From Spisula solida (lineage: Eukaryota; Mollusca; Bivalvia; Venerida; Mactridae), in NCBI GenBank assembly GCA_947247005.1, contig OX365948.1, positions 2,170,001 to 2,234,000 on the forward strand: 64,000 bases of DNA, in the 5' to 3' direction. Each line of letters opens with the position of its first letter. Position 1 is the first letter of the stretch. Below the pieces are notes generated by a model that was not told the origin of the DNA, did not search any database, and saw only the letters and a program-made list of their open reading frames with translations. Position numbers and translations under genes: made by a program. This document shows positions 1 to 14,400 of the stretch, piece after piece.

Positions 1-2369
1 GCATTTACCATTAGCCGATTTGTTTTTGTTTGCGATGTCCGTTCTTGTTTCACTTTACTTTTTATTTACAACTAGATAACTTTTGAGTCTTTAAAGCTGT
101 CGATGGTAGGCATATAATATGTAATAAATAAATTCCCAAGTTTATATGTCTAATATAATATAGATTTATGACATTTGGCTTGTAGGTAAACAAACGCATG
201 AATTATTCGTACTTATTATTTTCGCCTGTATTATTTCGCACCTTAATTTTTTAAACTCCAAATTAGAAGGTTTGGGCTGATAGCTCATCGTTGGAGTTAT
301 CATTTTCGTTCAAATACATTTTTATTTATAATAAATGGCAGTTGGAAAAGACACATCTTAAAATTTGCCCATCCAAGCGGCTATTCCAGAAAATATCACA
401 AGTATTATCAGTAAAAAAAGAGCAAAATATGAACACTTTTAACGAAAACAGTCTTTTTTAATAATTCCTATTTTCGCGAATTGTTGCACTAAAATTTCTC
501 AATTTTAAAGGCACAGGCTGTTTGATTTTGTTCAAGAAAAATCACTGACTGTCTGCACATTTATTCAGAGTGCCAATATTTATATTTTGGATCCAGCAGT
601 GTTTAAGACCGGACCAAATGTCCGACCATTTTTATCAACTTTCGGTATGTATCTGCAAATGTTAACATTTTTTATGCACCCAAAGGGTGGCATGTTAAAA
701 ATGAACCGTCAGTTCGTTTGTCCGCAGGCATCGCGAAAACCGTCGGTCCGTCGGTCCTGACCGACAAAAAATGCTTTGGTCCGGCAAAATTTGACTGAAT
801 GTCGGACCGTTGGTCCGACGGAGATTTTGAGTCTGGACGGCGATATTCGCACATCGTAGTTGAAGATAATTGTAAAGAATGTAACACGAATGTATTTTCG
901 TAAATCCTCGTCTAGATTCAATAAGAAATCCCTCCGAAATAGTCAAAAATGTAAAATAATTCAGCGAAATGAAGGTCGCGAAAATTGATTATTTTTTGGA
1001 TGCGGATAAAACCCGTAGTACACGGTACGGATTCCGGAATGTTCGCGATTTTTTTTCTGAATATATTTTTATTTTGACGATTTCCGAGGGGGCTTTTTAA
1101 CACGAAAAAACGTGATTTAGTTTAAAGGTGTTTGATATTAAATGGTAAAATGAAAATAACATTTCTCTTGACAGAAAGTCCTGTCTGATATATGCTCATT
1201 GAATGGGCTGAATGAGCCCATTGTGAAAAGGCAAACTATCTAATTAGGCCTATTTGAAAACACTTGTTAACTGTGTGTTAAAGCTAACAATGCATTTCTA
1301 AATAATTTACCACTGAATAATTTAAAAAGAACATGCATTATCTGTACATCTCTCTTCATTTTTTCGGACTGACAAATGTTCGTTCGGACTGACAACTTTT
1401 TTGTTTCTGTCAGTCCGAATGACTGACAGGTTTTTAAAGTTTTCGCGAAGCCTGTTGTCCGGGGATTGGTTCAAGTTTTTAGTAAAGTTAAACAGTTTGT
1501 CAACTATCAATGCTTATTTATTATCATCCTAACTAGACAAGCAGCATAACACAAGGATGATTTTGTAAGGAGTTATCACCCTTTCTAGCTTGCGGGAGAT
1601 TTTATCATATTGAGTGCTAGCATTTGTGAATATTCATTCTTGCATGCATGCAATGTATAAAGTGGTTACCATTATAAATATTACAGGTTCGCTTTCGTTT
1701 GTAACATGGTAATCTCCCTAAATAATGGAAACCTTCACCAAGCATCTCATAGATTTGTAAATGGAACCATATTACCTTGTTTATTAATGAAATATTGCTG
1801 TACCTATTTTGTATTTTCATCAGTTTTTCTGAAATTTGGACTAAACAAAAAGAATGCTCTACTAAAAATGTTCCTTCAATGTTAAAACAATTATTCTTTG
1901 TTGTGAATATACTTGCTACACTTCTTACACCAGTCCTGTTCTAAAGGCTCAAAAAGAAGGATATAATGTGCAATTTATGGGTGATCGGTGATATCTGTCG
2001 GTATCAAAACATGAAGTCTCCTGTTGGCCATAACTTGTTAAAGAAAACTTAGTTTTAGGCTTAATTTTTATTTTCCAGACCTTAAGCTATACAAGCAAAC
2101 AACATTCTAGACTAGACATCAGTTTTTAGCAATGCTGCCTTTGGGATCACCAGACATCTTAATATGCATGAGTTTGCATTTACTTTAATAGTATGTGACC
2201 TTGTGAACTGGATAGAAATGGTTTTATTAAATGCATATTTTTTCCGATTGGAATGTTTTACAAATAGATGGTACCTTTCATCAAGCCTTTAGTTTTATTT
2301 AAATGATAAGATTTTTAAAAGTGCAATTCAGGTGTTAAAATAAATGAAAAAAATGCATTAATTTTTACA
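1..2369. other. Upstream non-coding DNA, repeat-rich
   Basis: No exon of a recognisable protein is seen. The stretch 590-1460 is rich in GGTCCG/CGGACC and CAGTCCGA motifs in both orientations (for example 600-630, 740-830, 1365-1430), which suggests a decayed inverted-repeat element. The short reading frames there contain the motif words in all frames and look like chance. A non-coding first exon and the promoter of HAUS3 may lie here, but no TATA box or CpG-rich start can be pointed to. Confidence 0.4.
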
Positions 2370-2431
2370 GGTGTAATTTAATTACTGAAGCAAAGGAAAG
2401 GTTTGCGAGTCCAGAGAAGCTGACAACAAGT
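2370..2431 (+). other. HAUS3: HAUS3 5' UTR segment after a probable splice acceptor
   Basis: A T-rich tract ending in TTTTTACAG at about 2362-2370 looks like a 3' splice site just upstream of the HAUS3 start codon. This suggests that a non-coding first exon lies further upstream. The segment to 2431 has no ATG in frame with the coding exon. The acceptor is predicted by eye only. Confidence 0.4.
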
Positions 2432-5400
2432 ATGAGTGGACAGCAGCTTGTGAATTCATTAAAGGCTCTAGGATTTCCTGGTGTTGAACGATTCGATCCA
2501 GAAGATTTGGATTGGATGTTTGAAAATGAAGCTGTGTCACCAATGCTTGACTGGTTCTGCCAGAGTGTTGGTCATTCAAACTTACTGGAGAAAAAGGAAC
2601 TGGAAGAGTATGTTATCTTTCAATCAATATATGCATTCAGGGCTCTCACTAACTTTTGGGACTGGGGGCCGGGCCAGGGGCCCTCAGGTAGGGGAATTTC
2701 GCGTCGTTATGAAGAAAAAGGGGAATTTTTTCTTTTATAAATATCAATACTATTATAAAAGTAATACATATTAACTGAACAAAAAGCAAATTTCATGCTA
2801 TATCAACAGATACAGCAATGACTGAATAGCATTTACAAAGGCTCTTCATTGATTTTAAAAAAAATATATAAAAAAATTTGGAGGGGATTTTTTTCAGAAA
2901 ATACTTCAAAATAGGGGGAAAATGTATATTTATTTAGGAGGGGAATAGGGCCGATATTCGGCCCCAAAAATGGTCAAATGAGAGCCCTGACATTTCATAT
3001 TATAGATGGACAAGTTGTACTTCTGTCCTTACTTACGAAAGCTTGTAACCAGTTCTCGTGCTGAATTTCAATCTCTCATAAAAAGAATTGTGCAAAAAAA
3101 TTTGTTTCCTTTTGTCAGTTTATTATTCATGTGAAATGTGACTAAATACTGTGATATGTTGCACAAAAATATTATTAAAGAAATATAATTAAAACAGGTC
3201 TATGTTAATGTGAATAGTAAACTTACAAAAGAAACTGTAATGTTTTTTCCCAAATCCTTAAAAAGAAGGTTGATTCAATTGGATTCTGGTATTTTGGTGC
3301 TATACACCGGGCACATTAAAGAACCAGGCTGTCTATTTAAAATAAGAGCTAGGCGCACTTTTGCAGCGCCGAATCATTATTTTTCGAGGGAGTTGAATTT
3401 TCATTGATTTCGATGTTGCACTTTACCACGAAATCTTATCCCCACAATTTATTGACCTCTCAAATATTGAATATGGGTTTATCCTTTCATGTTAGTAATT
3501 CACAAATTTTACGACCCCACCAAAGTGATTTTTTTTCAATTCCATGAAATTTAATACCTATGAAAATATACGAGGGGGTATCAAAAAGTTTGTGTACTGG
3601 CCCGTTCATTTTATTATGCACAATGTGATTGAATTATTTGTTATGCCATCTTAAAAATATATTCAATTCTGTACTAAGAAACCAATAACAAGTTGGCTAT
3701 ATGCTAATAGTAATAAAATATTTAACCCATTCAAAAGATGAGCGACAGCCAATATATATATATAAATGTCATTTAAACAGGAATTGTCCTAAGACAGCCT
3801 CATTTTTCTACATACTTAAGTGGTATGTTCTAATCTTATCCAAATGATGGGGCATATCTGAGTAAAGAGCATTATGCAATGGCGTTTCGAAATTTTGAGC
3901 GTAACGTCATGTTGAAAAGTGCGTCGACGTCATGAAATGCGATTAAAATCTCGCTACCGAAATTCAGATGTATTTGACGTCACGTCAGTATGCATGCAAC
4001 TAGCACCATGATAATATACATTAGGTTGATGCTACGGTCTTAATGGTTACGTCGGTGGTTTAAGATATCAAATCGGATGACTATTCACAGAATTATAAGT
4101 ATATGTTGAAGGTCAAGTCCATTATAATTTAAAGGGTGCCGCGGGGCATTTTTAAGTTACCATAGTAACCGCCACATACTTCGCAAAATGTTTTATTCGA
4201 TGACAATTTGAAAACCAATTCGAAATAAGTCATTTTAATGTATGTGAGAATTTTGCAGAAATCAGTCAAAAACTGAACAAATGACAGACCCAGTGCACAA
4301 ACTTTTTGATACCCCCTCGTATATGTGATTCTACAGTATTGTAGTTTTACATGTAACCCATTTATTACTTTATTATTGTGGGCACAGCAGTTTTCAAATG
4401 AAATGTTACTACCATGTTGTATTTTATAGGTTTGAAGCCATTTCAAATTCTGGAGATATCATCCTGAAAGGCAGGCAACTGGATGATGCATTAAATGATC
4501 TAGATATTTTTGATGAAGAAAATGTTACAGAGGAAGTGTTGAAGTAAGGATGTATTGTTTTTCACTCATATTCTTAAGGTGAATTAAATCTTTTCTTGTT
4601 GTTTAAAAACATGTTTTACTTTCTTAACATCACTCTCACAGTTCAGACTTCTGTTATCCAATAGATGCCATGGTTTATACTGTAACAAGCTTTTAGTAGT
4701 TCATGTTTGTACAGGCTTATTAGAGTGCTTTGATCTCATCTATGTTGTTGGCAATCACACGTTGATAAAGAAGCAGGTCTTTTTTATTATCAATATTTTC
4801 AATAGATTGGCTGTAGTATAAATAATAATAAATAATTATTTAAAGAAAAAACAACAAATCAAGACATAATTTTACATGATGATAATTGATTTCCATTGGC
4901 AATCAGTTAATATTGTCTTCTATTCTTGATACATACAATGTATTTACGGTATTTTTCATTGGTTAATGCACTTGTGAGAAAGCATTTTCTTATATGTAGA
5001 GAATTTAGGGCAATAAACTAACATTATTGCGAGAACATATTTCAGAAAATCATTTGTTATTATATTCATGTTATATAATTATTTAGGGCTGAGATAGAAG
5101 AGTTGAATTCTAATCTTCAACATTACAAGAATCAGAAATCACAATTGACCATAAGGAGAACTTTGTTGAGGTAAAAATCATTTACCATCAGTAGTTAGTA
5201 CTCACTCTAAGGGTTTTCATCAGTAGTAAGTACTCACTCTAAGGGTTTTCATCAGTAGTTAGTACTCACTCTAAGGGTTTTCATCAGTAGTAAGTACTCA
5301 CTCTAAGGGTTTTCATCAGTAGTTAGTACTCACTCTAAGGGTTTTCATCAGTAGTAAGTACTCACTCTAAGGGTTTTCATCAGTAGTTAGTACTCACTCT

Positions 5401-8400
5401 AAGGGTTTTCATCAGTAGTTAGTACTCACTCTAAGGGTTTTCATCAGTAGTTAGTACTCACTCTAAGGGTTTTCATCTGAGTTAGTACTCACTCTAAGGG
5501 TTTTCATCAGTAGTAAGTACTCACTCTAAGGGTTTCCTGTTATAAACTATGTCTAACTTACCTTTCAGGGGTCCTACAATTCCGGAATAATCTGAAAATC
5601 GGATATGCTACATAAGGAAGAATTATCTTTTCTGCACAAAATAAAAGTTTTTTGATGAAAATATTAAATTACCAAGTTATGGTCATTTGAAGTTCTATAA
5701 TCGGAATTTTAATAATAAAACAATGTTTGACACTTATTTAAGGTGTAGGGATGTGTGCTAATGGCACCCGAAACACACTTGCTACTCGTTTTCAGGATTG
5801 GCATTATGCCTCAGTAGAACCCCTGACCTTTTAATTTGTCCATTATCATAATTCATGTCATATCATTAAAGCCAATCATTTAAGAACTTCATGCATTTAA
5901 GTAATAATGTTGGCGCTTGTCTGTTTAAGAACATGTTATCATTGATATGACATACTTTTACTTGTAATGAGTGGGTAGAAGTTATGTATATTACTATACA
6001 TTTGTATATATACATGTTTATTGAAATATTACTTTCAGCAACCATCAGGGATCATTGTCACACCGTCTGTCTAAACTTAGTGTAATTGATTCGAAAGTAA
6101 AACAAGATTACAAGTCAGCTCTAGAACAAGCTCGTACTGTACATGTACAGGTAATCAAATGTCCTACATCAAGCAGGTGATGAGTATTTTTCTTTTTTTT
6201 TGCGTTTGACAGAGACAGTCGTGTGTGGCTATTTGGTTTAATAACTGCCTAATTGGCCGATGACCTCCAGCTTTGAGGGAAGAGACAGAAAGTTTGTGTG
6301 ATACAGGGAATCCGGCTGCGCTGCTCTAGCTTGTTCCAAATAGACTCCGTGGTTCTTTAACGTACCCGGTGTATAGCACCGATACACATGAGACTACTTC
6401 GGGGTTTCCAACCATTTCATCTCTATATTTGGGTGGGATACACTGAAAAAAGTTTCTGAAATTTCCAGTGCCCTGGCTGAGATTCAAACCAGTGACCTCC
6501 AGATTGATAGTCAAGAGTGTTAACCACTTAGCCAACGTGCCACCCAGATTATGCAGGTTGTGTTCTTTGGTCATGTTTTCCACAGGTTATCAGTTGCTTT
6601 CCAAAGATCAAGGCAGTACTGTTTGGTAATCAGTCCTCGAGATACAGGTTAGATAAACTTGCCACCACATATCACTATTCAATTGTTACATAAATCCAGA
6701 ATAACAAGTCTGAAGCATTACAGTATGATTACGTTACTGCATATTCTGGTGTGCTTTTCATTGCCAATGTGGGACAATTAAATAATCCATGGAAAATTTT
6801 TTATGACTGGTACATGTTTTGTCATCCTTCATTTGTGCAATAAAAACATTTTCAGATGAACGACAGTCTAGAAAGTCTTACTACAGCTGTTTCTGATTTA
6901 AGTCAGTTATATAAAACACCTAGTAATGAGAAGAGTGAATTACCTTCCCTAGTATGTAAGAGTTCTCTTCCTGGGCAGACTGGTCCACCAGCTATGTTTC
7001 TGTCTCAAACTCCGGTACAGCAGTATTATAATGCTGAAGAAGATTATACAACACAACTAACTGCTTATACAAGAAAACAATTCTTTCAGGTAAATATGTA
7101 TACAAAATGTAAAATCATTTATACTCATTGGGAATTTATTTCGTGAATTTTGTGGATGACCTTAACCAAGAAATTAAAACCGTAATGAATTATTATACCT
7201 ATAAATATGTCAAATTTACAGTGGCTGTCATACTTCCTTTCAAGTTCAGTCAGGTATAAGACTGGGTTTTTGGGAAGTTTACTTGCATATATCAACATGT
7301 AATAAAACAGTTATTATACCTGCTTGATGTTTGAATGATTTCTGATAATTTGTGTGAATTTGACCTTGCCATCTTTCATGAAATCCAAAATCCTTGAAAA
7401 TACGTCTCCATGAAATGGTTTTTTCACCAAAACCACGAAATTTTGACCCACGGAAATTAAATGATTTACCAGTAAATATTACTTTTGTTGTCAACCCAAA
7501 CAACTGAAGAATAACATGGCCAAGTTGACATTGATAATGCTCATTTGGTTTAACTGCAATAACTTGTGAACTTTTGATGGTTGTATGTACACACGTTCAC
7601 ACGTTGGTGATACTAACACACTGACATTTACAGTAAAGCAATTACAATAATTTGTGCCAAACCCTTGAGAAGACAAATTGTAGCGTTTCTATTTGTTATA
7701 GGGTATTGCAGAGATGGCAAGTTGCGGAGAAGATTCTAGATTTGAGATTTTAGAAGTGAGTGATCCGGACAGTTTGTTGGTGAGAGGTGAAGATCAAGAC
7801 GTGAATTTACATGATTGTAAGGAACTGGCTAGACTCCAGCATCTGTAAGTTGTTATATACATGATTGTAAGGAACTGGCTAGACTCCAGCATCTGTAAGT
7901 TGTTATATACATGATTGTAAGGAACTGGCTAGACTTCAGCATCTGTAAGTTGTTATATACATGATTGTAAGGAACTGGCTTCACTCCAACATCTGTAAGT
8001 TGTTATATACATGATTGTAAGGAACTGGCTTCACTCCAACATCTGTAAGTTGTAATATATGATGTTTTTTACATCAATAGCCTAGTGGTAGAGCATCCGA
8101 TTGGAGTATGAGAGCTCTCGCCTTTGATCCCAGTCTGCGACAAACCAAAGTCCATTCGAATGGTCCTGATATATGTCTCATACTAGACACTCAGTATAGT
8201 TAGTTCCACGTAACAGCTTGTTCACCTGATGTCAGGGTAATGTGACTGGGTAGTTTCCATGTGACCGACCAGTGAGACTTAAAATAATATTTAAAAACTG
8301 TTTTGATTTAACGTACATTTTGTTGATTTTCTATAACCACAGTAGTAGCATGATAATTTCATATTTGTTGATTTTCTCCTGATGTTTAAATAATCATGAT

Positions 8401-11400
8401 GACATAACATGCATGATATTGTTTGGCCTCTGCTAGGATGATTTGAGATTGTGTAGGGTATATAGTAGGTAAGGGCTTATTTCTATGTGTGTTAGGAGAG
8501 TACTGCATTTATTGTTTGACATTCTCATCTCATGAACTGTTACCATGACTACAGGTACCCTCAGAGTGAGACAGATCGTGTGAAAAGTTTGTTAGAAATG
8601 AAAAAAATGAAAAGTGAATTACAGACAGCACAAGGCATTTTGGAATCTCTGAAAACAGGAACATTCTGCCAGGAAGCCGTCAAAAATAAGTATATCATTT
8701 GCTCAAATTTTCTGCTGTACCAAAATAGTTTATTATAATACAATGGGGTTTATTGCTTAAGATAAGGAACCACTAAATACATCAGCAGCTCAAATGGTGA
8801 TACACTCAAAGAATGCTGAAAGACACATTCGATTGTGACGGGATCATGTGCATTGGTTAAGTTTATATCAGAGTCATTTTCTCAAAGACTCTCAAAGGTA
8901 TCAACTTAAACTCAGCATAGATATTCACCATCACAAGGGCAGTCCATACTGACAAGGCTGATAACTCTGTGACCTACATTTATGGATTAATCTGCCCTTG
9001 TTTGGACTTAGTACAAAGAAATAGTGGCAAATTTTACACATAAAATGGATTTTCTCAAACACTAAAAAAGTTTTTAACTTGAAATTCAATATACTTGTGA
9101 AATGATATCACCTACATCTACTGACAAGAGTAAACAAATCTATCCAGCATTTTATAAGAGTAATTCCCCTTTTCTGGCTTTGAATCTTTACACTATAATG
9201 TCAATTACTCAAAGACTATCAAAGGTATCAACTTGAAACTCAAAAAACTTATTCACCACCACAAGGGGAGTTCATACAGAAAAGGCTGGTAACCCTGAGA
9301 CCTATATTGATGAGTTATCTGCCCTTGTTACTCTTAGAATTTTGACTCACAGATGAGCAAGGTGACTATCAAGTACGAGAGAAAGTCGAGCGTCCAGCAC
9401 TTGTAGGAGGTGCTCTTGTTAAATTAAAAATGCTCCTCTGAAAATCTTTTGAACATAATATGATTTGTTAAAATGAGATGATGTGCTAAATGGACTTCTG
9501 TAGAACTTTTACACTACAATATATTGGTTGAAATAAACATATGATATTCATTTCAGGGAAAAAATACAGAAACTGCAATCTAACACACAGGTTGTAAGAC
9601 GTGAATTCCTTTCACTTGCTGAGAGTGAAGTACCAAAACTGATACAGGAATGCAAGGATGCTAAGGTACTGCGAGTATTAACTGGGGACTATAACCTGAA
9701 GTTATCCAGACAGGATTACTTTACATCTAATCAAGACAAGGTTTGTTATAGCATTTTCAGTTAAGATCAGAATAAATTTGACTACCTTTGATTTGTTATA
9801 TGCTTATTTTGTTTTGTTTTATGGCAATACAAGACCAGTATGTATTCATACAGATTTGTGAGATGAGGGATGGTTCCCCGACTCTCTCTCTCTCACCTAT
9901 GACAGGCATATCAAATGGGTTATACGACAAAGCTGAAAAAACAAAAAAGCTCTAATTATATGATGAAAACTTTTTGAAAAAAAAAGATCAGAATAATGGT
10001 TTCAAGGACTATCATCCCCGCCTGGTTACTAAGTTTAATGCTTACATCCATTCTTATTTGTTTCCTTAAGATAGTCAATACCTCATCAATTGAGTGGTTT
10101 GTTTTTTCTGTTTCATTAATGTATCAATTAAGTGAAAAACTTGATGTTGTCTATTTTTTTGAAGGAATCAAAATGAAATCATGGGACGATAAGAAATTAA
10201 TTTATAATGGACTTTTTATACCCAAATTACCTCTAGTTACCAAAATAAGTCTGATTTCTCTGTAACCACTGGTTGGATTTCAAATAAACTTCACAGGACT
10301 CATTATTACAGAATTGAGTTGTGCATATCGGCAGCATGTTATGCTTGGATCAATTTTTATGGAGTTAATGCCCTTTGAATTTGTAATCTTATTTTCTGCA
10401 CTCTATTTCTTTGTAACCATTGGTCGGATTTAAAGGAAACTTGACTTAAGGCTCATTAGTGATAAGCCTAGTTATGCATTTCGGTGACCGAGTTGTACAA
10501 TTGTACTAACAAATGAATGTTGTTTTAATTTGACGTTCAGGTTATAAATGAACTTGTAAGACAGCGTGCCCGAAATGAATTCTTAACAATGGCTTTGGAA
10601 GTGGAGTTACGTAAACACAGAGAATTACACCATATTCTGATGTCATTGTATACACAGCTACATAGTCAGCATGTACAGTATCAGGGCAGAATGGTAAGTT
10701 AGCCTAACTCCCCGATCACACAAACCATTCATATAAATATCTCGCCAGATAATGCTCAAATCATCACACTTTTAGTTTGAGACTACCTAGTCAACCTTCC
10801 TCTATGTATGTATTATCCACTTTATAGTAAAAATACCAAATTACAAAAATATTTCACCATTGTGCCTTTTTGTTAAACTTTGTTCATTTTGTATGTGCCA
10901 ATCTGTGTCCAGCACAAGGCCGCTTCGTATCTTTCAAAATTGCATGTACACTATATATATGTTGTAGATTGTCCTTGTGATGTGTAATGTCCAGTTGTTA
11001 TTTTCCTCTTTCGGGACGGGATGCCGTGTTTTCAGTTGGGTATTGTGCTTTGTGTGTTTTTGATGCTTTCTGTGCTCGGCTAGTTAAGTTGAGTGCTGCC
11101 TTCCCTGTCTGAATTAATATAATCTTTTTGTAAGGAAACTGGGAACTTATTCTATCTTTATATGTGAATTTCAGAGTGTGATGTCCGACGCATTACTAAC
11201 CCCTGCTAGACATAAACGTGAAACAATCGATATTGGAGATAAAACTTCAGCCAGACTGTATCATTGTTTAGGTATGAAAGTCCTATCTTCATCTGTGCTG
11301 TGGTGATTTTACATAAAGTTACATCAGCAATATTGTAAACGCATTAAGATTGCTTCAAAATCTTGATAAGCCCAACCTGCGGTCATTTTTATGCATTTTG

Positions 11401-14400
11401 TGTCTCACACACCGGGTAGTATGAGAATAGAAAAGGGACAAAAGATTCAATGTAAAATTGGTCCCTGCCAATAAGGCTTGTTAGTCAATTGGAAAAAGAC
11501 AACAGTATGACAATGTGTATACCAAATGCAACACATGATCTTTTTTTTTGATATAGCAGTAGACTAGATGATATTTTAATTTCTTGACTTACCAAAATAT
11601 GAATGGTATACATTGGAGTCATCTTGTATCATCTTGTATCATATGGAGACTTACCAAAATATGAATGGTATACATTGGAGTCATCTTGTATCATATGGAT
11701 ACATTCCTAGTTTGTTTCTGCATTGAACTGATGACAAGTTGTTTGTATCAATGCCTACACAATTAATCCGTAAGATAGCATTCACATATGTTCAGTTACA
11801 GATTGTACAAGTTGTTGATATTCACTAACCATATAAATGTTTCCTGTTTTTAGAAGAAGGTGGCAAGGATAAGGAGAGACAGTTATTTTTGACGTACAGT
11901 TCATTGGTTGATAATGGAGAGAAACTAGAACAGAGATATAACAATGTGAACAGATTACTGGAATCATCTAACACCAGTAGTATGGATAGTCTTCATACAT
12001 TGTAAGTACTAAATGTAGAACTGTTAAAAATTACCAGTTTGTCCTATAAATGATAAAGATCTTATTCATGGAGGCAACATAGTTAGGCTATTTGCCCAAT
12101 GTTTTGTATGTGTATTTGTCAATATTCAAATTAAAAATAGCCTGAATTTGTTCAAAATGATGGCAGAATCTGAGATTGGTTTTCTGATAATTGTCCTTCG
12201 AGAGTTCTTACTTAACTTTAGCCAATTAATGTTGTTTTATAAAATAAGGTAAAGTGTTCCACTATAAAACTCTTGGATGTCAATTTTCCTGATTTATCCC
12301 CAGATTTATCATTCCTGAAAGAGCAATGACCAAAATAAAAGTTTTTTGGTGAAAATATCAATATGGCAAAGTTATGGTAAATTTAACTTGCTCTGAAGGT
12401 TTTTCTTTAATACAAACTGTGTTAATTGTGGAAACCATGTCATTGAATTCCTTTTGTTTGACAAAAATGGTCGGCTGCATATGATTTTCCTGATTTTTAA
12501 TTTGACCCTATTGACACTCCTGATTTAATTGCAAAAAATTCTGTGGCTTAGCTTTGTGCTATGTAGGACATTAGTTGTCTTCATTGTTGACCTGATACAA
12601 CTGTCCATTTAATATATAACATGTGTTTAACATTTGTAGAGAGCCGACTGTACAACTGGCCATGTATATAACCTGTGTTTAACCTTTCTAGAGAGCCGAC
12701 TGTACAACTGTCCATGTATATAACATGTGTTTAACATTTCTAGAGAGCCGACTGTACAACTGTCCATGTATATAACCTGTGTTTAACCTTTCTAGAGAGC
12801 CGACTGTACAACTGTCCATGTATATAACATGTGTTTAACATTTCTAGAGAGCCGGCTGTACAACTGGCCATGTATATAACATGTGTTTAACATTTCTAGA
12901 GAGCCGGCTGTACAACTGTCCATGTATATAACATGTGTTTAACCTTTCTAGAGAGCCGACTGTACAACTGGCCATGTATATAACATGTGTTTAACATTTC
13001 TAGAGAGCCGGCTGTACAACTGTCCATGTATATAACATGTGTTTAACATTTCTAGAGAGCCGACTGTACAACTGGCCATGTATATAACATGCGTTTAACA
13101 TTTGTAGAGAGCCTTACTGTTCAACTGTCCATATATGTAACATTTGTAGAGAGCCGACTGTACAACTGTCCATGTACCGTATAGCTGGTTATTTCTGGGG
13201 TGTAATATTTTGCGTTTTTGTCCAAAAAATGAGTGTTTATTTTCTGCTGTTTTTAATTTCTGCTGATTGGCAAAATGGCAAGGTTAAATTTCTGCTGTTT
13301 TCTTCATGGTAAAAATAATTTTCTGCGGATTACAAAACTCCATCTGTACAAAACCAGGTAAGTGTGTAATTAATCTCAAATTCAATCATCAAAGCCTATA
13401 CCACCGGCATTTTATAAATTCTCACGAAAAATATATATACATGTATATATAAACATTTATTTAAATGCTCGTGATAAATATCTCCGTAGTTTCACCACGA
13501 AGGTTTATCAAATTAACGTGCGTGGTTTCACTCATATATATAGTAGTTTCATAGTTTATTGTCCGATCCATTACATGTACACAAACAGTTATACAAATAA
13601 CAATCATATATATAAAACTGACATGTTTTAACGATTAATTCGTAAACAATATTCTATTGAAAGACGCTCAGATTAGCATACATTTAAATTAATTATGTGT
13701 ATCACGCCGATGAGATGATTACAGCGATAATTGCCCATAATTATACCTTACCGAGAATCAGTATTCGAAATGCTTCGGACTTTTAGGCGGACGAAGATTT
13801 TGTTGACATCGGCGATTTTATTCTGCTTCATTAATTTTTACGGATGATATTATTCTGCGTGGATTTAATTCTGCAATTTAATCTTGTACCGCAGAATGGC
13901 ATAATTTCCACCCCGCAGAAATAACCAGCTATACGGTATATAGCATGTGTTCAACATTTCTAGAGAGCCGACTGTACAACTGTCCATGTATATAACATGT
14001 GTTTAACATTTCTAGAGAGCCAACTGTACAACTGTCCATGTATATAACATGTGTTTAACATTTCTAGAGAGCCGACTGTACAACTGTCCATGTATATAAC
14101 ATGTGTTTAACATTTCTAGAGAGCCGACTGTACAACTGTCCATGTATATAACATGTGTTTAACATTTCTAGAGAGCCGACTGTACAACTGTCCATGTATA
14201 TAACATGTGTTTAACATTTCTAGAGAGCCGACTGTACAACTGTCCATGTATATAACATGTGTTTAACATTTCTAGGGAGCCGACTGTACAACTGTCCATG
14301 TATATAACATGTGTTTAACATTTCTAGAGAGCCGACTGTACGTTTATGTGAGGAGTTGGTATATGCTGGCTCTAGTACATCTAGTGGTCTCCCTTTGTTG

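Noticed and set aside
5187..5532. CRISPR-like array
   Set aside because: Units are contiguous with no unique spacers, in a eukaryotic intron. The same holds for the arrays at 19969 and 20351.
6470..6545. tRNA gene on the minus strand
   Set aside because: Only the promoter boxes are tRNA-like. The downstream body is repeated at other places in the window, so it is a SINE.
8077..8150. tRNA gene
   Set aside because: A- and B-box-like words are present, but no full cloverleaf can be folded and a SINE body follows.
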